NCBI GenBank assembly: GCA_963693305.1
Contig: OY855907.1
Coordinates: 39,086,856 to 39,150,855, forward strand
Reading direction: 5' to 3'
DNA: 64,000 nucleotides
From: Meandrina meandrites
Lineage: Eukaryota > Cnidaria > Anthozoa > Scleractinia > Meandrinidae
The position numbers were made by a program, and so were the translations under genes. The first letter of the stretch is position 1. Every line of letters begins with the position of its first letter. The notes beneath the pieces were generated by a model, which saw nothing but the letters and a program-made list of their open reading frames with translations, was not told the DNA's origin and searched no databases. Positions 1 to 11,401 of the stretch are shown here, piece by piece.

Positions 1-377
1 ATAATGCTTATGACCGGCAAAATGCAGCATGCTTGTATTTCTAATACAGAGAATTATCTTGAAGAGGCTTAGTACAGTACTGCATCATATAATTGTATTT
101 TTATAATGACAAATTGTAAAAAAGTACAAATTAAAAATGGATGAGCCCCTCCCAGGGCTTCACACATGGCCAATAGCTTTTTGTGAACATGGGAACAAAA
201 GCTAAATAAAACGGGGACCAAAGGAATAAAAATTAGGAAACGGGAAACACCACAAACAAACAAAAACTTTTAGGTAACACGGGAACGGAAGGAAAATTTT
301 GATGAGAAAAAGGGAACATGACCCGCCCCCCTTCCCTTAGGAGGGGCTCATTACAAGCCACCAGCCTGTAAGGGTCT
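1..377. other. Left-edge sequence, no gene seen
   Basis: No coding signature was recognised. The stretch lies immediately 3' of the stop codon of the minus-strand C2H2/SAP gene copy, so it may contain that gene's 3' flank. It contains several A-rich runs and no clear inverted repeat. Confidence 0.4.
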
Positions 378-3278
378 TTAATCTGCATAGCAGGAGCAGT
401 CCTTTACAAGATTTATAAGGAGGTCTATGTACAGTACCGCTCAAAGGTAAGTTGACAGTCTCGACTCGATCCTCGAGACTCGATCCTCACGTCTCGAAGT
501 TCAAGTCACTCGAATTTCGAGTCTCGAGAATCGAGAAACAAGGCAATCTCGAATATTCATAACTCAAAAAAGCTTTTGAGGAAACGATTTATTTCTCGAG
601 TGGAGAATAAAAGCTGCTCGCACATCATGTACAAGTGTTTCGCGGCCACCATGAGTACATGAACGTTCGACAGTGCGATCAATTCGGGGAGACCTTCTTT
701 GTATTCCGTTCACTTGCCTACAAGTATTGACAAAGAACGTCCGGGAAAGACGGTGAATGACGAGTTTTAAGAATGAATTTGGTAGAAACCGAACTAAAAA
801 CTTCTGCTCACCCTAAGACTTGAAAGTATGATCCCACGCAAGTGCATGTTATCAACGCAAGCAAATCTTTGAGTTTTAGTAGCCTGAACTTCAGACGTCT
901 CCGTTCTGGTCGCTACTGAAATTCAGACAAGAATTTCCGTAAATAAAACCAGTTCTTAAATTTGAGTTGTAAAAATTCTGTAGTCGGCAAATGAAACATT
1001 CCACGTGAAAAAAATTGGAGCCGTGGAGCCTTCCGTAAATAAATGGTAATGCAACCTTGTGTTGCGCCATTACGTCTAGCTTGAAAGTAAACGTGTTTTA
1101 TTTTTTTGTGAATTTGACATAACATTCTTAAAACCTAAATTCGTCTTGAATGAAACTTGACTTTATTTATAACTCAGATAATGGCGACAATTGTAATTAC
1201 AGCTTCAGAGAAGTTATACAAATTTTGCTTTTTTAAAAGGCGTTAAAAGTTGGCAAAATTTGCATATGTCAAAAGTAATTTGAAACGTTTCGCCTCAGCG
1301 TAAATAAATGTAACACAATGCCGCACGCAAGTATCCGATTTAGATTCTTTCATACACATGTAATTGCGTGTTTCAAAAGAAAACTAAATGACAGAGTGAA
1401 CTATAGGTTTAATATTTGCGTCCTAAATCATAACACAAACAATCGTATGCGTGACATTACACACGTGCTTCATGTTTGTTCTGAGAACACCTGATCGCAA
1501 GCTTAAGTTTTATGTTGTCGATTCGGCCAGACCGCGCTAATTCCAACTCGGTTATTTCTGGATCGATTTGCCCGAAATTCATTCACTATCGACTGTTTCG
1601 AGCTCTCGCCTCACCTGACGATTCGAAATATTAAACGCGCGTTGTTACAGTAGAAATGAGTAGCCTGCACGCTGGCTTCGACTGTGTACAACACTTGAGA
1701 GTGCGGCCCGCTTGAGCAATTCATTTCTCGAGGAATCATTCAAGCGACAAGCTCATTATTTTTCTTGACTCGAGACTCGATACTCGAACCTCGAAATTTC
1801 TGACTCGAAACTCGAAGTTTTCGAGTTTCGAGGATCGAGTCTCGAAGCTCGAGGGACTATCAACTTACCTTTGAGCGGTACTGTAAGGTGCTTTCAATCT
1901 TACAGACGGGGTTGGCACTTGCAGTTCCAGGTTCTCACACAAAACTTGCAACAGCCCCACCTTCAGTTTTTTCACCCCCTTGCTCTTAACTAGAGCACAG
2001 ATGTTGTATTGATCGACAACAATAGGATGGCTGATCTGCAAGGACGAAAGTACCGAGTCTCTTGCTGCACACAAGTTCGCTTCTTCCTCTACTGCAAGCA
2101 CATCTTGCTCCATAACCTGTGCTTGTAGCTGACGTCATTTCGCGGACAGGCGTGAAAAGTAGGAAGACACTTGCTGTGACGACAAGAAATCAGCAACAAC
2201 AAACAGTCTCTCTCCATCCACACCACGAGCACGCCGCATCTCTTTAGAAACAACATCTGGGTCCAGTTTCCTTCCGGTGGCCTGGCCGATATTGAACTTG
2301 GCCTCTACATGTAGGTAGGTTTTCTGATTGTCATTGGACCTGTCGACCTTTTTTGCTTCCTTTAACGCCCAGCCTTCATTGGGTGTACGATCGTTGCCAG
2401 AAGTCAAACCTGAGACACATGGAGGCAAAAGCAGAGAGGGAAGAGGGCCTACACCCTCTTGGAGGTAAGCGGTGTACCGTTGTTTGGCTAAATCCATCAT
2501 GGAATGCTTCTCAGGAGAAAGCTCACAAGTCTCGCGAGAAAGATGTCGCTCGAGGGCAGACGAACGTTGGAAAACGCGAACGCATCCCTCCTGGGGGCAC
2601 GAGTACATGGCAGCATTGACGATTGGCCCTTTGGAAATTGCTGCCTGCGCATCACTTGTAGGGGCTGTGGAAGCACTGGCATCCCTGGGATGTCTCCCGG
2701 CCACGGACTTAAAATCACCCTCTGAAAACGGAACGGAGAACCAACTGTAGTTCACATCTGTGAAAGGTAAACAAGACATTGCAACGGAAACTCCCAAGCT
2801 CTAATTACTTTGCATGACTATAAACAAGACATATGTTGCGTTTAAGAAATCCCCCTCTCAGAATTGCTGCAATTCAATTCCTGTCACATCGTGAAAACAC
2901 TTTTAACGGGTAAAAAGCAACTATAAATCAGGTCAAATAGCCAATAGTATGTATTTAACAATATGGAGATTTGCCTTACGGATATCATACAGATATCATC
3001 ATCATCATCATCAACATTAGTATATTCAGTCATACTGAATAATGTACCTTTCACTTTGTCCAACACAAAAAACTTTCCCACACCAATTCTGTAGGCTCGC
3101 CAAGCCAGAAGGCTCTCACCACAATACTGAAAATTGTTCAGTTTGCTGATCCCTAGGATTTTTCCTTGGTGTTGCGGGGTTTCCTGAATGGTCGACAAGA
3201 CTGCTACACGGACGCCATTGACTCCCCCGTGGGATGGAAGTGCCTCCTTCATTTGTTCCGCAGTTGTTGACAGTGGAT
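378..3278 (-). pseudogene. C2H2 zinc-finger / SAP-like gene, 3' half, copy 1 (interrupted)
   Basis: Two recognisable exons remain. The upstream one is about 3278-3048: a T-rich tract then AG, ending at a GTACATT donor at 3047-3041. The downstream one starts at 2757 after CAG and runs to a TAA at 378-380. The upstream exon holds GVNGVRV and WRAYRIGVGK, which align with GIAGVRV and WRAYEVGVGK of the copy at 20-24 kb. The downstream exon holds a C2H2 finger (YSCPQEGCVRVFQRSSALERH), a conserved GWALKEAKK / KEMRRARG / YFSRLSAK segment and a C-terminal SAP-like helix pair. It is broken twice: an in-frame TGA at 2135-2137 (possibly CGA to TGA) and a 1.45-kb transposon at 432-1883. Removing the transposon and one TA lets the frame run APY-IDLL to the TAA. 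No upstream exons matching the second copy were found, so this copy is 5' truncated. Function is unknown; the second copy suggests a transposase-like protein. Confidence 0.75.
432..1883. mobile_element. Tc1/mariner-type non-autonomous element (MITE), 1452 bp, TA target duplication
   Basis: The left end CAGTACCGCTCAAAGG at 432 is preceded by TA (430-431). The right end is its reverse complement, finishing ACTG at 1880-1883, followed by TA (1884-1885). CAGT termini with a TA duplication are typical of Tc1/mariner elements. Subterminal zones (about 460-600 and 1720-1855) are dense in TCGAG/CTCGA motifs and are largely inverted copies of each other. The interior has no recognisable transposase, so it must be mobilised in trans. 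It landed in the SAP-like C-terminus of the gene it interrupts. Confidence 0.88.
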
Positions 3279-5330
3279 CTCGCAAAAAAAATACAGCTGT
3301 TTTGCAGTCTCTCAAAATCACCATTATTTTAAAAGGCGTCTCCATTTTCATGGTAGACAATGTTTGTCATGTTTCTGAGAACTAAAAAAAAAGTTTTATC
3401 TTCCATGCCCCTGCCCCCACCCTGCCAGTCCACGTCGGACTACGGTAACAGTGTTTTTCTATAAAGTAAAACAATTATACCAAAATGTGTACGTACCTAC
3501 ACGAGCAAGCAGCAGTTTGGATTCGCTGTCTACGCCAACATCATCGCTCACTTTACAAACCGCCAGATGCCCACACACATCCTTTGACAGCTGTCCGATT
3601 GTCACGCATTCTTCATTCGATGGATTCTCTGAACTGGGACCGCTGACCTCCAACCAAGGTCGAATAGTTACACGAGGTCATCAAAGACTCAAAGGGCACC
3701 AAGTGTGATTCTTGAGAAAATAAACTAAGGTCGGTATGGCCAACAGAACTTATTTAATCCCGCGAACGAAGAAAGGGAGCTTGATGAGAGATAATTCTTT
3801 TTGGAAGGATGCGATTTACAAACTGAACTGTATGAAGTGACACCAGAGTAACAACTGTAACAAACCCGTCGAGTATCATTGTAAATTGCACAAGATTATT
3901 GCATCACATCTAGCCACAATCCTTTGCTTCATTCAGTGCTATGTGCTATATTAGGACGCAAATTCACTGGGAGAGTTATTCCGTGAAATATTACGAAACA
4001 GAAGGAATGGCATTCACGTGGATTATTGCAAAATATCCTGAAAATATTGCAAGCAGACGCCGGGTGAGTGAAGTTATTTTTTGTAAAACCTCTCGCGCCG
4101 TGAAGTAACTTTTGCTCGAATGTTTTCGCAAAAGTGATCCTTGCATATGTTGAATTATTTATCTTATGCAATGTTTATGTTTCACTGTGAGTCACAGTTT
4201 CATTGATGTTGCGTTTCGCAGCTGGGTCTTCCACAGAAATTAAATACCGATATTAAACAAAGAATTTATGATGAAAAGAAGGTAAACCAGTCATTTCATT
4301 GAGTTCTTTCAAATACTTTTCACGTTAAAACAATAGCCGAAAGGAGAAAGAATTAGTTCGGTATCTGTGGTCAGGATTGTTGATCGAATTACATAACAAC
4401 ACTGTCATAACATTTACACCTCGCCAGCTTTATTTAAAACCTAGAGGTGCTGACAAACAGAAATAATAATATTTTCAATCCAGAAGGATTAACCTTGAGT
4501 AAAATATGTTTTAAAATGGCTGGAATAACGAAACAGGGCCTCCATTCGCAGATTGTCAGGTTTAACGCAGGTCCCTGAGGACATTTCATGTCCGCTCTGC
4601 GAATGGCGAATGTGCCAAGATGTACTTCACGTTTTGTTCACTCGACGGGACACTTTTTACGGGCCGCCTTAGGAATTTTCACACAACTAAAAATAAAGGT
4701 TGTACTTTAAGAAAATTATAATTTTGACTTCAAATTCAATGTACCAGAAGGCTTTCTAGGGTGTAGCTAAAAATAGACCTTTCGACCAAGAGCTTCAATT
4801 AGGGTAATTTTAACGGCTAAAAAAACTATAAGTTTGGCTGCATTTCCAACTCAATTTAGTGCTTTAGAAAGAGCAAGACATGTGCTATTATTTACCCAAA
4901 GTATGTTGAGAAATATCCGTCCGCTGATCTGTACGAGCGAAAACAAAATGCACAATTTTCCCCAATTTTCGGCAGCGACTGGGAGCTAAAATGGCATTTT
5001 TCAAACTTTCCTCAATTTCGCAAAAGCAAAAGCACTTCAGAACCTTTAAATAGTATTTTCGAAAATAACTCACTATAGAGGTTATTTGGGCAAAATATGA
5101 AGAAATTCGAAATTTCGCGACTGACGCCGCTTTCATGCTATTTAGAGAATCCGCCTCTTAAGATCTAGCTTGAATGTTAATTTTCTTAGTCTGATGATGG
5201 TATAGCTTATACCAAAATATTACAGTTCATTTTCCAAGATCATCATTTGTTGTCTAAATTATTGGGCACAATGAACATATTCGGATTATCCTTCGTCCTT
5301 TATATAACATATTAATACAACATGAATTCG
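3279..5330. other. No recognisable gene
   Basis: No family-level coding signal was found. A short minus-strand frame at 3459-3653 could end at a GTACGT donor (frame ...SESKLLLAR), and it lies upstream of the C2H2/SAP remnant. It does not match the second copy, so it is not called an exon. The rest is AT-rich, with no clear inverted repeat. Confidence 0.4.
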
Positions 5331-5518
5331 CTTATAAACCTACAGAATTTCATTTACTATATTGACACTGGGGAGACCGTCATGGCGGATACACACTCTA
5401 CTTGACGGTCCAGCAAAATTACGGTTTTTTGCCAAAGTTTCAAAAACAATTAGCACTTGGAAGGAAAAAAGTTCTTTCCTTTGCGCCCTTAGGCCGTGGT
5501 GTTCTTGAACCGCGTTGT

Positions 5519-6586
5519 ATGGGCGGAAAAAAGCGAAAGAAACCAATACGTGGTTCAAGCTCGTTGGGAAACGAGGAAGACACCATGGCTGCTTCGAACG
5601 TCAATAATGGCGAGAGCATTTACAGCAACCTAAAATACTCTATTGATTGCCTTAGGCAAATAGTATCAGAGGGTTTCGCTAAACTACACTCCGACTTAGA
5701 CGTATTACGGTCTGAATTTAAAACTGACATAGACCAAGTAAAATCGATTAAGGACTTCGAGAAAAGCCTGACCTTTACCCAGAGCAAAGTAGAAGACCTC
5801 AAAGAACAGTTTCAAATGGAGCAGAAGGTACGTTCAAAAGATTTGGACGCATTAAATAAAAAGATTGCTGACCTGGAACGGAAATTGAAACAAGAAGCGG
5901 AAAACAATATAACTCTGGAACAATACATGCCGCGCGAAAACCTTCGCTTCAACAACATCCGAGAAGAGGAACACGAAAACAGCAAAGTGGTGGTGTATAA
6001 CATTCTGGAGAAAGAGCTTGGCGTTGATGTCTCCAATATTAGATTTCACGCAGTGCACCGAATTGGCAAGAAAACCCAAGGCAAGTGCAGACCAATTATT
6101 GCAATTATTACATTTTAATGTAATAGATGTAAATAGATTTTTAATGTAAATAGATTTTTAATGGTATTGAATATTTTTAATGTATAGATTTTTAATGTAA
6201 ATAGCTATTTGTTTTTCTTTTATACCATTATTTTCTCGAAGATATTAGCCTTTTCAAGCTACTCTGAAATTCGAGTTTAAATAAAGTTCATGTATGTATG
6301 TATGTATGTATGTATTGCAAGATTCGTGTGCCGGGAGGACTGAGATCGAGTGTGGTCAGTCAGAGGTAAGCTCAAAGAATCTTTTTTACACACCGACGCA
6401 TACATGACTGAGGATTTCGTCAGGGCCATCCAGGAGGAGCGGAAAATTTTGATCAAAGCTATGATGAAAGCTCGCGAAGAGCATGGCCTTAACGACGCAA
6501 AAGTGAAGGGCCAATTCCTGTTTATAAACAGTAAGAGATATGACTTAACAAACATTCCCGAATACCTTAAGCAATCTCAGGAGTAG
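5519..6586 (+). pseudogene. LINE ORF1 (coiled coil + RRM-like nucleic-acid-binding protein)
   Basis: The chosen start is ATG at 5519 (MGGKKRKKP), a basic N-terminus usual for this group; an upstream in-frame ATG at 5402 is less likely. Residues about 30-150 are heptad-rich coiled coil. The RRM-like part shows LRFNNIREEE, VVVYNILEKELGV and HRIGKK. At 6105 the frame runs into a 208-bp insertion. After it the same frame resumes at 6321 (RFVCRED), meets an in-frame TGA, then runs through the C-terminal domain (VWSVRGKLK, FVRAIQEERK) to a stop at 6584-6586. ORF1 proteins of this type coat the element's RNA. This copy is non-functional. Confidence 0.82.
6105..6312 (+). mobile_element. 5'-truncated LINE 3' tail with (ATGT)n, inserted in ORF1
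   Basis: It is flanked by the direct repeat TATTGCAA (6097-6104 and 6313-6320), consistent with target-primed insertion. The insert ends AATAAAGTTC followed by an ATGT microsatellite tail. Its last about 60 bp match, in the opposite orientation, the small insertion at 49230-49283 (shared core GAAGATATTAGCCTTTTC), so both come from one family. It carries no coding sequence. Confidence 0.8.
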
Positions 6587-7007
6587 TACTATTATTTACT
6601 GACAGGACTATAAGCTTTTTTTCGTCATTGACACGACGACTTCTTAGGATTGAATTTTTTTTTCCTTTTTTTCATTTCTTTTTCTTTTATATTTTGTTCT
6701 ATGCAAATCTCTCATAACTACTTGAAAAGCAATCCCAAACTGCGATAGCTATTTCCAATGTGCGCATATAATTATTCCGATTGGCAAAAAAATCCTTTTC
6801 AGTTCAATGATGGACGTTAACACCTATGAACTCTGCTGGGACTCTAGTCTAACAATTAGAATTTTTTACATGTTAATGTATCTGTGTTATTTGTTTAGCC
6901 GTGCAATTCGTAAGCTAAAATGCGCTCTCTATTTTAATTTCATTAGCTTCGACTTGAGCTTGTTTTTCAACTGTATGGCTTTCCAAAGTGCCTTTTTGTA
7001 AGTCTAA

Positions 7008-8119
7008 ATGGCAACTGATCTTAAAATAGGCTCACTTAACGTTCGGGGTTTAGGAGAGAGACAAAAGCAAAGGGAGATATTTAACTGGTTAAGAGCAAAA
7101 AAGTTTTCAATTTACCTGCTGCAGGAAACTCATTCTTCTGAGAACACAACCACAACTTGGTGTTCGGAATGGGGGTATAAAACTTTCTTTAGCAGCTGCT
7201 CTAGCGCTCGCGGAGGTGTCGCAATTTTCTTTAATAATTATTTCGCCTTTCAACTTCTTAGATCGTATTCGGATCCCAAGGGCAGACTTATCATTTGTGA
7301 TATCAAAACATGCAAAAAAATTTCACCCTGGCTACAATCTACGTGCCAAACGAGGACGACCCAGATTTTTTTGACGAGTTGTTTAGTCATTAGCAAGACT
7401 TTCAGCGCGAGGATATAATTTTAGGAGGCAATTTCAATTTGGTATTTAATGTTGAAAAGGACAAAAAAGGTGGCCTTCCCAAAACCCACGCCAAAGCAGT
7501 CAATAGAATCAGCGAGCACATTGCCAATTTCGACTCGGTTGATGCATGGAGGGTTTTCAACCCTGATGTCTCAATATACACATGGCGCAGAAGAAACCCT
7601 GAAATACACTGTAGACTGGATTTTTTCTTAGTAAGTCAGAGTTTAATGTCTAACGTTACGTACACTTACATCTCCGCGGGCTTTAAATCAGATCATTCCA
7701 TGGTGGCAATTAAAATTGCACTTCACACGAATTCAAGGGGGCCTGGATTTTGGAAATTAAACACGTCCTTTTTAACAGAGGTTGAATACATAAACCAAAT
7801 AAGAACAACTATTGAGGATGTTAAGAGCGAATATCAAAACGATTTATCCGTAAAGGCTTCCTTGCTCTGGGAAATGGTTAAGTCAAAAGTTAGAGAACAA
7901 ACTGTGAAGTATGCGAAAATGAAAAAGGCCAAAATGTCACGAGAAGAAGAAGAACTGGAAAAGAGAATTAACATACTACAGAGACAAATCGATTCAGGAG
8001 GTAGCAATTCCAATGAAAAGCTAGCGATCCATTTCGAATTAGAAGAAAAAACAAATAAACTAGAAAATATTATTGAATATAAAATGTCAGCTGGAATGTC
8101 AGCACATTTCATTAAGTAG
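7008..8119 (+). pseudogene. LINE ORF2, APE-type endonuclease and linker (broken)
   Basis: The start MATDLKIGSLNVRGLG gives the N-terminal endonuclease strand. QETHSS carries the catalytic glutamate. After a frame change in the A-run near 7313-7320 the second frame reads TLATIYVPNEDDP, passes an in-frame TAG and reaches GGNFN (usual GGDFN, with the Asp replaced). The original spacing continues with CRLDFFLVS and SDHSMVAIK, the latter holding the terminal Asp-His pair. After the endonuclease comes the charged helical linker (ETNKLENIIEYK-type). The frame ends at 8119 before any reverse transcriptase motif. The frameshift, the stop and the lost Asp make it inactive. Confidence 0.82.
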
Positions 8120-8880
8120 AAGTGTGACGAGAATGAGAATTCGACTTAAACAGCTGAATTCATAGAAAGGGAAGTGTCCAAGGAGGTGAGATGTTACAAT
8201 GTTATCAATGAAAGCAAGAACTTGTGAGAAATTAGCGTTTACTGACACTTAAGCTAAATGCAGGAAAGGTAGTTTAACTCAGTGAAAGGCATCGGTTCTT
8301 TTTGTTTAGCTGGAAAACTGCTTGTTTTGAGAATCGCACAGGGAAAAGGGTTATACAGTGGAAGCTCAACTTGAGTAATGTGAGACTTAAATCTTCGGCT
8401 GACACGATGCTGTTTACGTTATGAGAAAACCTCGAATTTTCACAACATTAATAGCAAGAAAGAGAAACTTGAGGCAAGGGAATGGCAGCCAAGACGGTTA
8501 GTTCTTACTTACCTCGATTTTTGCCTCGTTCAGCTTCCTGTTTCAGCACTATGCACAGCTTACAGCTCGTCACAGGCTTCCATCACATCCACGGTTTCCG
8601 CTTTCCGCACGGTCGAAGGTCAATAGATAATGGTCGTTTCCAGATCCCAACGTCCAATGTAGTCACGCTGTAACGCAATACAAGAGCAAGTTACGAATTG
8701 ACATCTCAATATGCCTTGGAAAGAACTGCCGAATGGCTTCAATATTTTAATTGCTTCACTCTTAAATTATCTTTCTGTCGATTCGGCATATTTCAGTCCC
8801 GCTTATATAGCGTGAGCAGTCGTAATAAACAGTCATAATGAAATACAGTTTCGATATGAAATACAGTTTCGAAGAATATT
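8120..8880. other. No recognisable gene
   Basis: I see no conserved protein, tRNA or inverted repeat here. A plus-strand frame at 8482-8673 is short and unsupported. Confidence 0.4.
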
Positions 8881-9250
8881 TAACAATATGGGATATCCTT
8901 GAGTCAATTCAACATAAAGGCGCGATATCATAGGGGTATCATGTATCGGATAGTTATCAGATTTATATTATCGAGATGGAATGAGTCTAATATCTAATAT
9001 TATCAAAAATTTATATTATGCTAAAGAATATCCGATATTTTTAAAAAAATATTATCAGATATTATATCTAATTCGCTATATGAGAATGACAAATCTCTGT
9101 CTAACGATATTTTATATTATCCGATATTATGCCGTCATAGTTTCAAAGATATCTAATTAAATTTAGTCGTTGTAGCCAATATAATATCAGATATATTAGA
9201 TATTATTTCTCTAGTTTTGACATTTAAAAACGTTCTGCAAATGGTGGTGA
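8881..9250. repeat. AT-rich GATAT/ATATC-dense degenerate repeat
   Basis: GATAT, ATATC and ATTATC words recur at short irregular intervals on both strands (for example around 8935, 9040-9130 and 9180-9205). The same words appear inside the 84-bp tandem units that begin 300 bp downstream, so this may be a degenerated edge of that repeat. No coding potential. Confidence 0.45.
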
Positions 9251-9480
9251 TTTGTCAATATGCAATTTTCAATGTTTGTTTTCTTTCGCAAAATACTAAT
9301 CTTTTTTTCACCGTTACCGTATATTATAGAGCAAATCGTATTTTTTCTTCTTTTATAGGCGAACAACCTCATATCTTATTGTCAAGCACAATGTAATGCT
9401 TCGTGAACTCTGTTTTGTTTAAATCTTTAATTTGTTTCTTGGCTTCATTTACAAACTTTCACATACAAAATTCTTCTCTT

Positions 9481-9500
9481 CATCATCATCGATGATGATG
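9481..9500. repeat. 20-bp perfect palindrome
   Basis: CATCATCATCGATGATGATG is a perfect palindrome built from CAT/ATG trinucleotides. No function is assigned. Confidence 0.7.
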
Positions 9501-9556
9501 CGTACTAACAATTTATACCTTATAGATTTCCTAGTTATTACATGTTAATGTTCATA

Positions 9557-10222
9557 GACTCTAGTATATTCTAAATCGATAATATCGCGATAATATCCAA
9601 TATCATCGCACTCAAGAAGGAAAAAGGGGGTATATAAGTAGACTCTAGTAGATACTAAATCGATAATATCGCGATAATATCCAATATCATCGCCTTCAGA
9701 AAGGAAGAAGGGGGTATATAAGTAGACTCTAGTATATTCTAAATCGATAATATCGCGATAATATCCAATATCATCGCCCTCAGAAAGGAGGAAGGGGGTA
9801 TATAAGTAGACTCTAGTAGATTCTAAATCGATAATATCGTGATAATATCCAATATCATCGCCCTCAGGAAGGGGGTATCTAAGTAGACTCTAAGAGATTC
9901 TAAAGTGATAATATCGCGATAATATCCAATATCATCGCGCTCAGGAAGGAGGAAGGGGGTATATAAGTAGACTCTAGTAGATACTTAAGTGATAATATCG
10001 CGATAATATCCAATATCATCGCCCTCAGAAAGGAGGAAGGGGGTATATAAGTAGACTCTAGTAGATTCTAAATCGATAATATCGCGATAATATCCAATAT
10101 CATCGCGCTCAGGAAGGAGGAAGGGGGTATATAAGTAGACTCTAGTAGATACTAAAGTGATAATATCGCGATAATATCCAATATCATCGCCCTCAGGAAG
10201 GAGGAAAGGGGTATATAAGTAC
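9557..10222 (+). repeat. 84-bp tandem repeat, about 8 units, each with a TATA-like box
   Basis: GACTCTA recurs at about 9557, 9641, 9725, 9809, 9886, 9970, 10054 and 10138. The spacing is 84 bp except one 77-bp unit. Each unit has a dyad-rich core (GATAATATCGCGATAATATC), a purine stretch (GGAAGGAGGAAGGGGG) and TATATAAG just before the next unit. Units differ by scattered substitutions. The last unit runs into the (TA)n tract and then into the Penelope-like remnant. Confidence 0.9.
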
Positions 10223-10238
10223 TATATACTACGATATA

Positions 10239-10239
<1 letters not shown>

Positions 10240-10335
<96 letters not shown>
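10240..10335. repeat. (TA)n microsatellite
   Basis: An uninterrupted AT/TA dinucleotide run of roughly 96 bp. It abuts the 3' side of the minus-strand GIY-YIG frame, so a naive translation appends a meaningless Tyr-Ile repeat to that protein. Confidence 0.97.
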
Positions 10336-10337
<2 letters not shown>

Positions 10338-11020
10338 ACAAATCTATTTCTATGGGGGCATGAACTCGCTAATTCGTTGCGTTTGTTTAAGCTGCAAAGA
10401 TCTTTTTTACAGATAATAATAAACTTTTCGTGCAGACATAGATTACATTTTTTGCTAACATTATTGTAGGGTTGGCACTTTTTTAGCACTTTCCATTTAA
10501 TTTGAAAGGCTTTTTTCGCGTCTTTTAGGGTCCAAATGTGCTTTGACAGTTCAGTCTCATTTCTTTTGTTGGCGTGTCTGAAGGATGCGTTGTGGTTTCT
10601 GTAGCGTTCCTTAAAGTTTGTTGCTAGTCCTACATATGATTCGGTGGAATTTTCGCTCGTGACTGTTGCTTGATAGACAACATTGCTTTGGAGGCATTGA
10701 CCTTCTAGTGGACATTCATTCTTTTTCCTGCAGTTACATCCATCGCGTGATTGTTGAGTTAGCGCTGGCGTGACATTTGAGAGAATGCTTTTGTTGTGCG
10801 ATGCGATAGTGGATTTCATGTTTGGCATGCAAGAGTAGCTGAGCTTAAGAGTATGTCTGTTGAAAATCTTGTGTAGCGGGTGGATCTTGGGGAAGCATTT
10901 ATCAACAATAAACAGAAACTTTCTTCCAAGGTTGGTTCGTAGTGCAGCTGTAGCTGACCTTGAGGTTGTTTCTATTGAATATTTTGTGGAGCTTGTGTGA
11001 TTTCGGGAAGTGTTTATCAA
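10336..11020 (-). pseudogene. Penelope-like element, C-terminal GIY-YIG endonuclease part
   Basis: The minus-strand frame carries HKIFNRHTLKLSYSCMPN, then a Cys cluster (CNCRKKNECPLEGQC) followed by the GIY-YIG-type core VVYQATVTS...ESYVGLA and the downstream block HIWTLKDAKK...CNLCLHEKF and LNKRNELASSCPHRN. These are characteristic of the C-terminus of Penelope-like retroelements, where the GIY-YIG endonuclease opens the target. The reverse transcriptase part is absent, so it is a truncated copy. The natural C-terminus lies close to the (TA)n junction. A separate Penelope-like remnant at 36.6-38.8 kb holds the complementary N-terminal half. Confidence 0.85.
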
Positions 11021-11401
11021 TCATGTACACAGCACCTGAAATAGCAAAGTTGCGAAGTTTCGTCAGGCCGAAGTTGGGAACTTCGTTTCGAAGTTCGCAA
11101 TTTGATTCTCTAATTCACCACATAATTGGCTACTTCATAACGTAGTACCCAATTTCCCAACGAACTTGGCAATGCGGCGTGGTAAAGTAATGTGAAATCA
11201 ACTTTAAAGACTTGTTGAGAAGGACGGTAGATATCTTTCATTCTGGGAATTTAAAGAAAAAAATTCATGCACCACAAACTTCTTCCACTACTTTCAGATT
11301 ATCAGTGCCATACCTGACGGGTTACGATTGAAAGCAAGTCAAACAGAGTCAGTTAGCAAACAGTTCTTCACAAGTAATGACCATCTTTTTATCTTTAATG
11401 T
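11021..11401. other. No recognisable gene
   Basis: This lies between the Penelope-like remnant and the next TIR element. It contains GAAGTT/AACTTC alternations near 11050-11100 but nothing codable. Confidence 0.4.

Larger units (their letters stand above)
5340..8119 (+). mobile_element. Tx1/L1-like non-LTR retrotransposon (LINE), decayed
   Basis: Order on the plus strand: short 5' region, ORF1 (5519-6586, interrupted), a roughly 420-bp spacer and the ORF2 endonuclease region (7008-8119). Similarity to L1-type ORF2 stops around 8080, so the reverse transcriptase and 3' end are missing. The second copy of this type, at 30.5-33.7 kb, shows what follows in a longer member. ORF1 with coiled coil and RRM-like region plus an APE-type endonuclease is diagnostic of the L1/Tx1 group; the exact clade was not tested. 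Confidence 0.85.

Noticed and set aside
5402..5518. Upstream ATG extension of LINE ORF1
   Set aside because: MGGKKRKKP at 5519 is the expected basic N-terminus; the extension looks like 5' leader.
9557..10222. 84-bp direct repeats as a CRISPR array
   Set aside because: Units are contiguous with no unique spacers, and the window is clearly animal DNA.
10229..10340. Tyr-Ile repeat at the C-terminus of the GIY-YIG frame
   Set aside because: Produced by reading through the (TA)n microsatellite; the real protein end lies before it.
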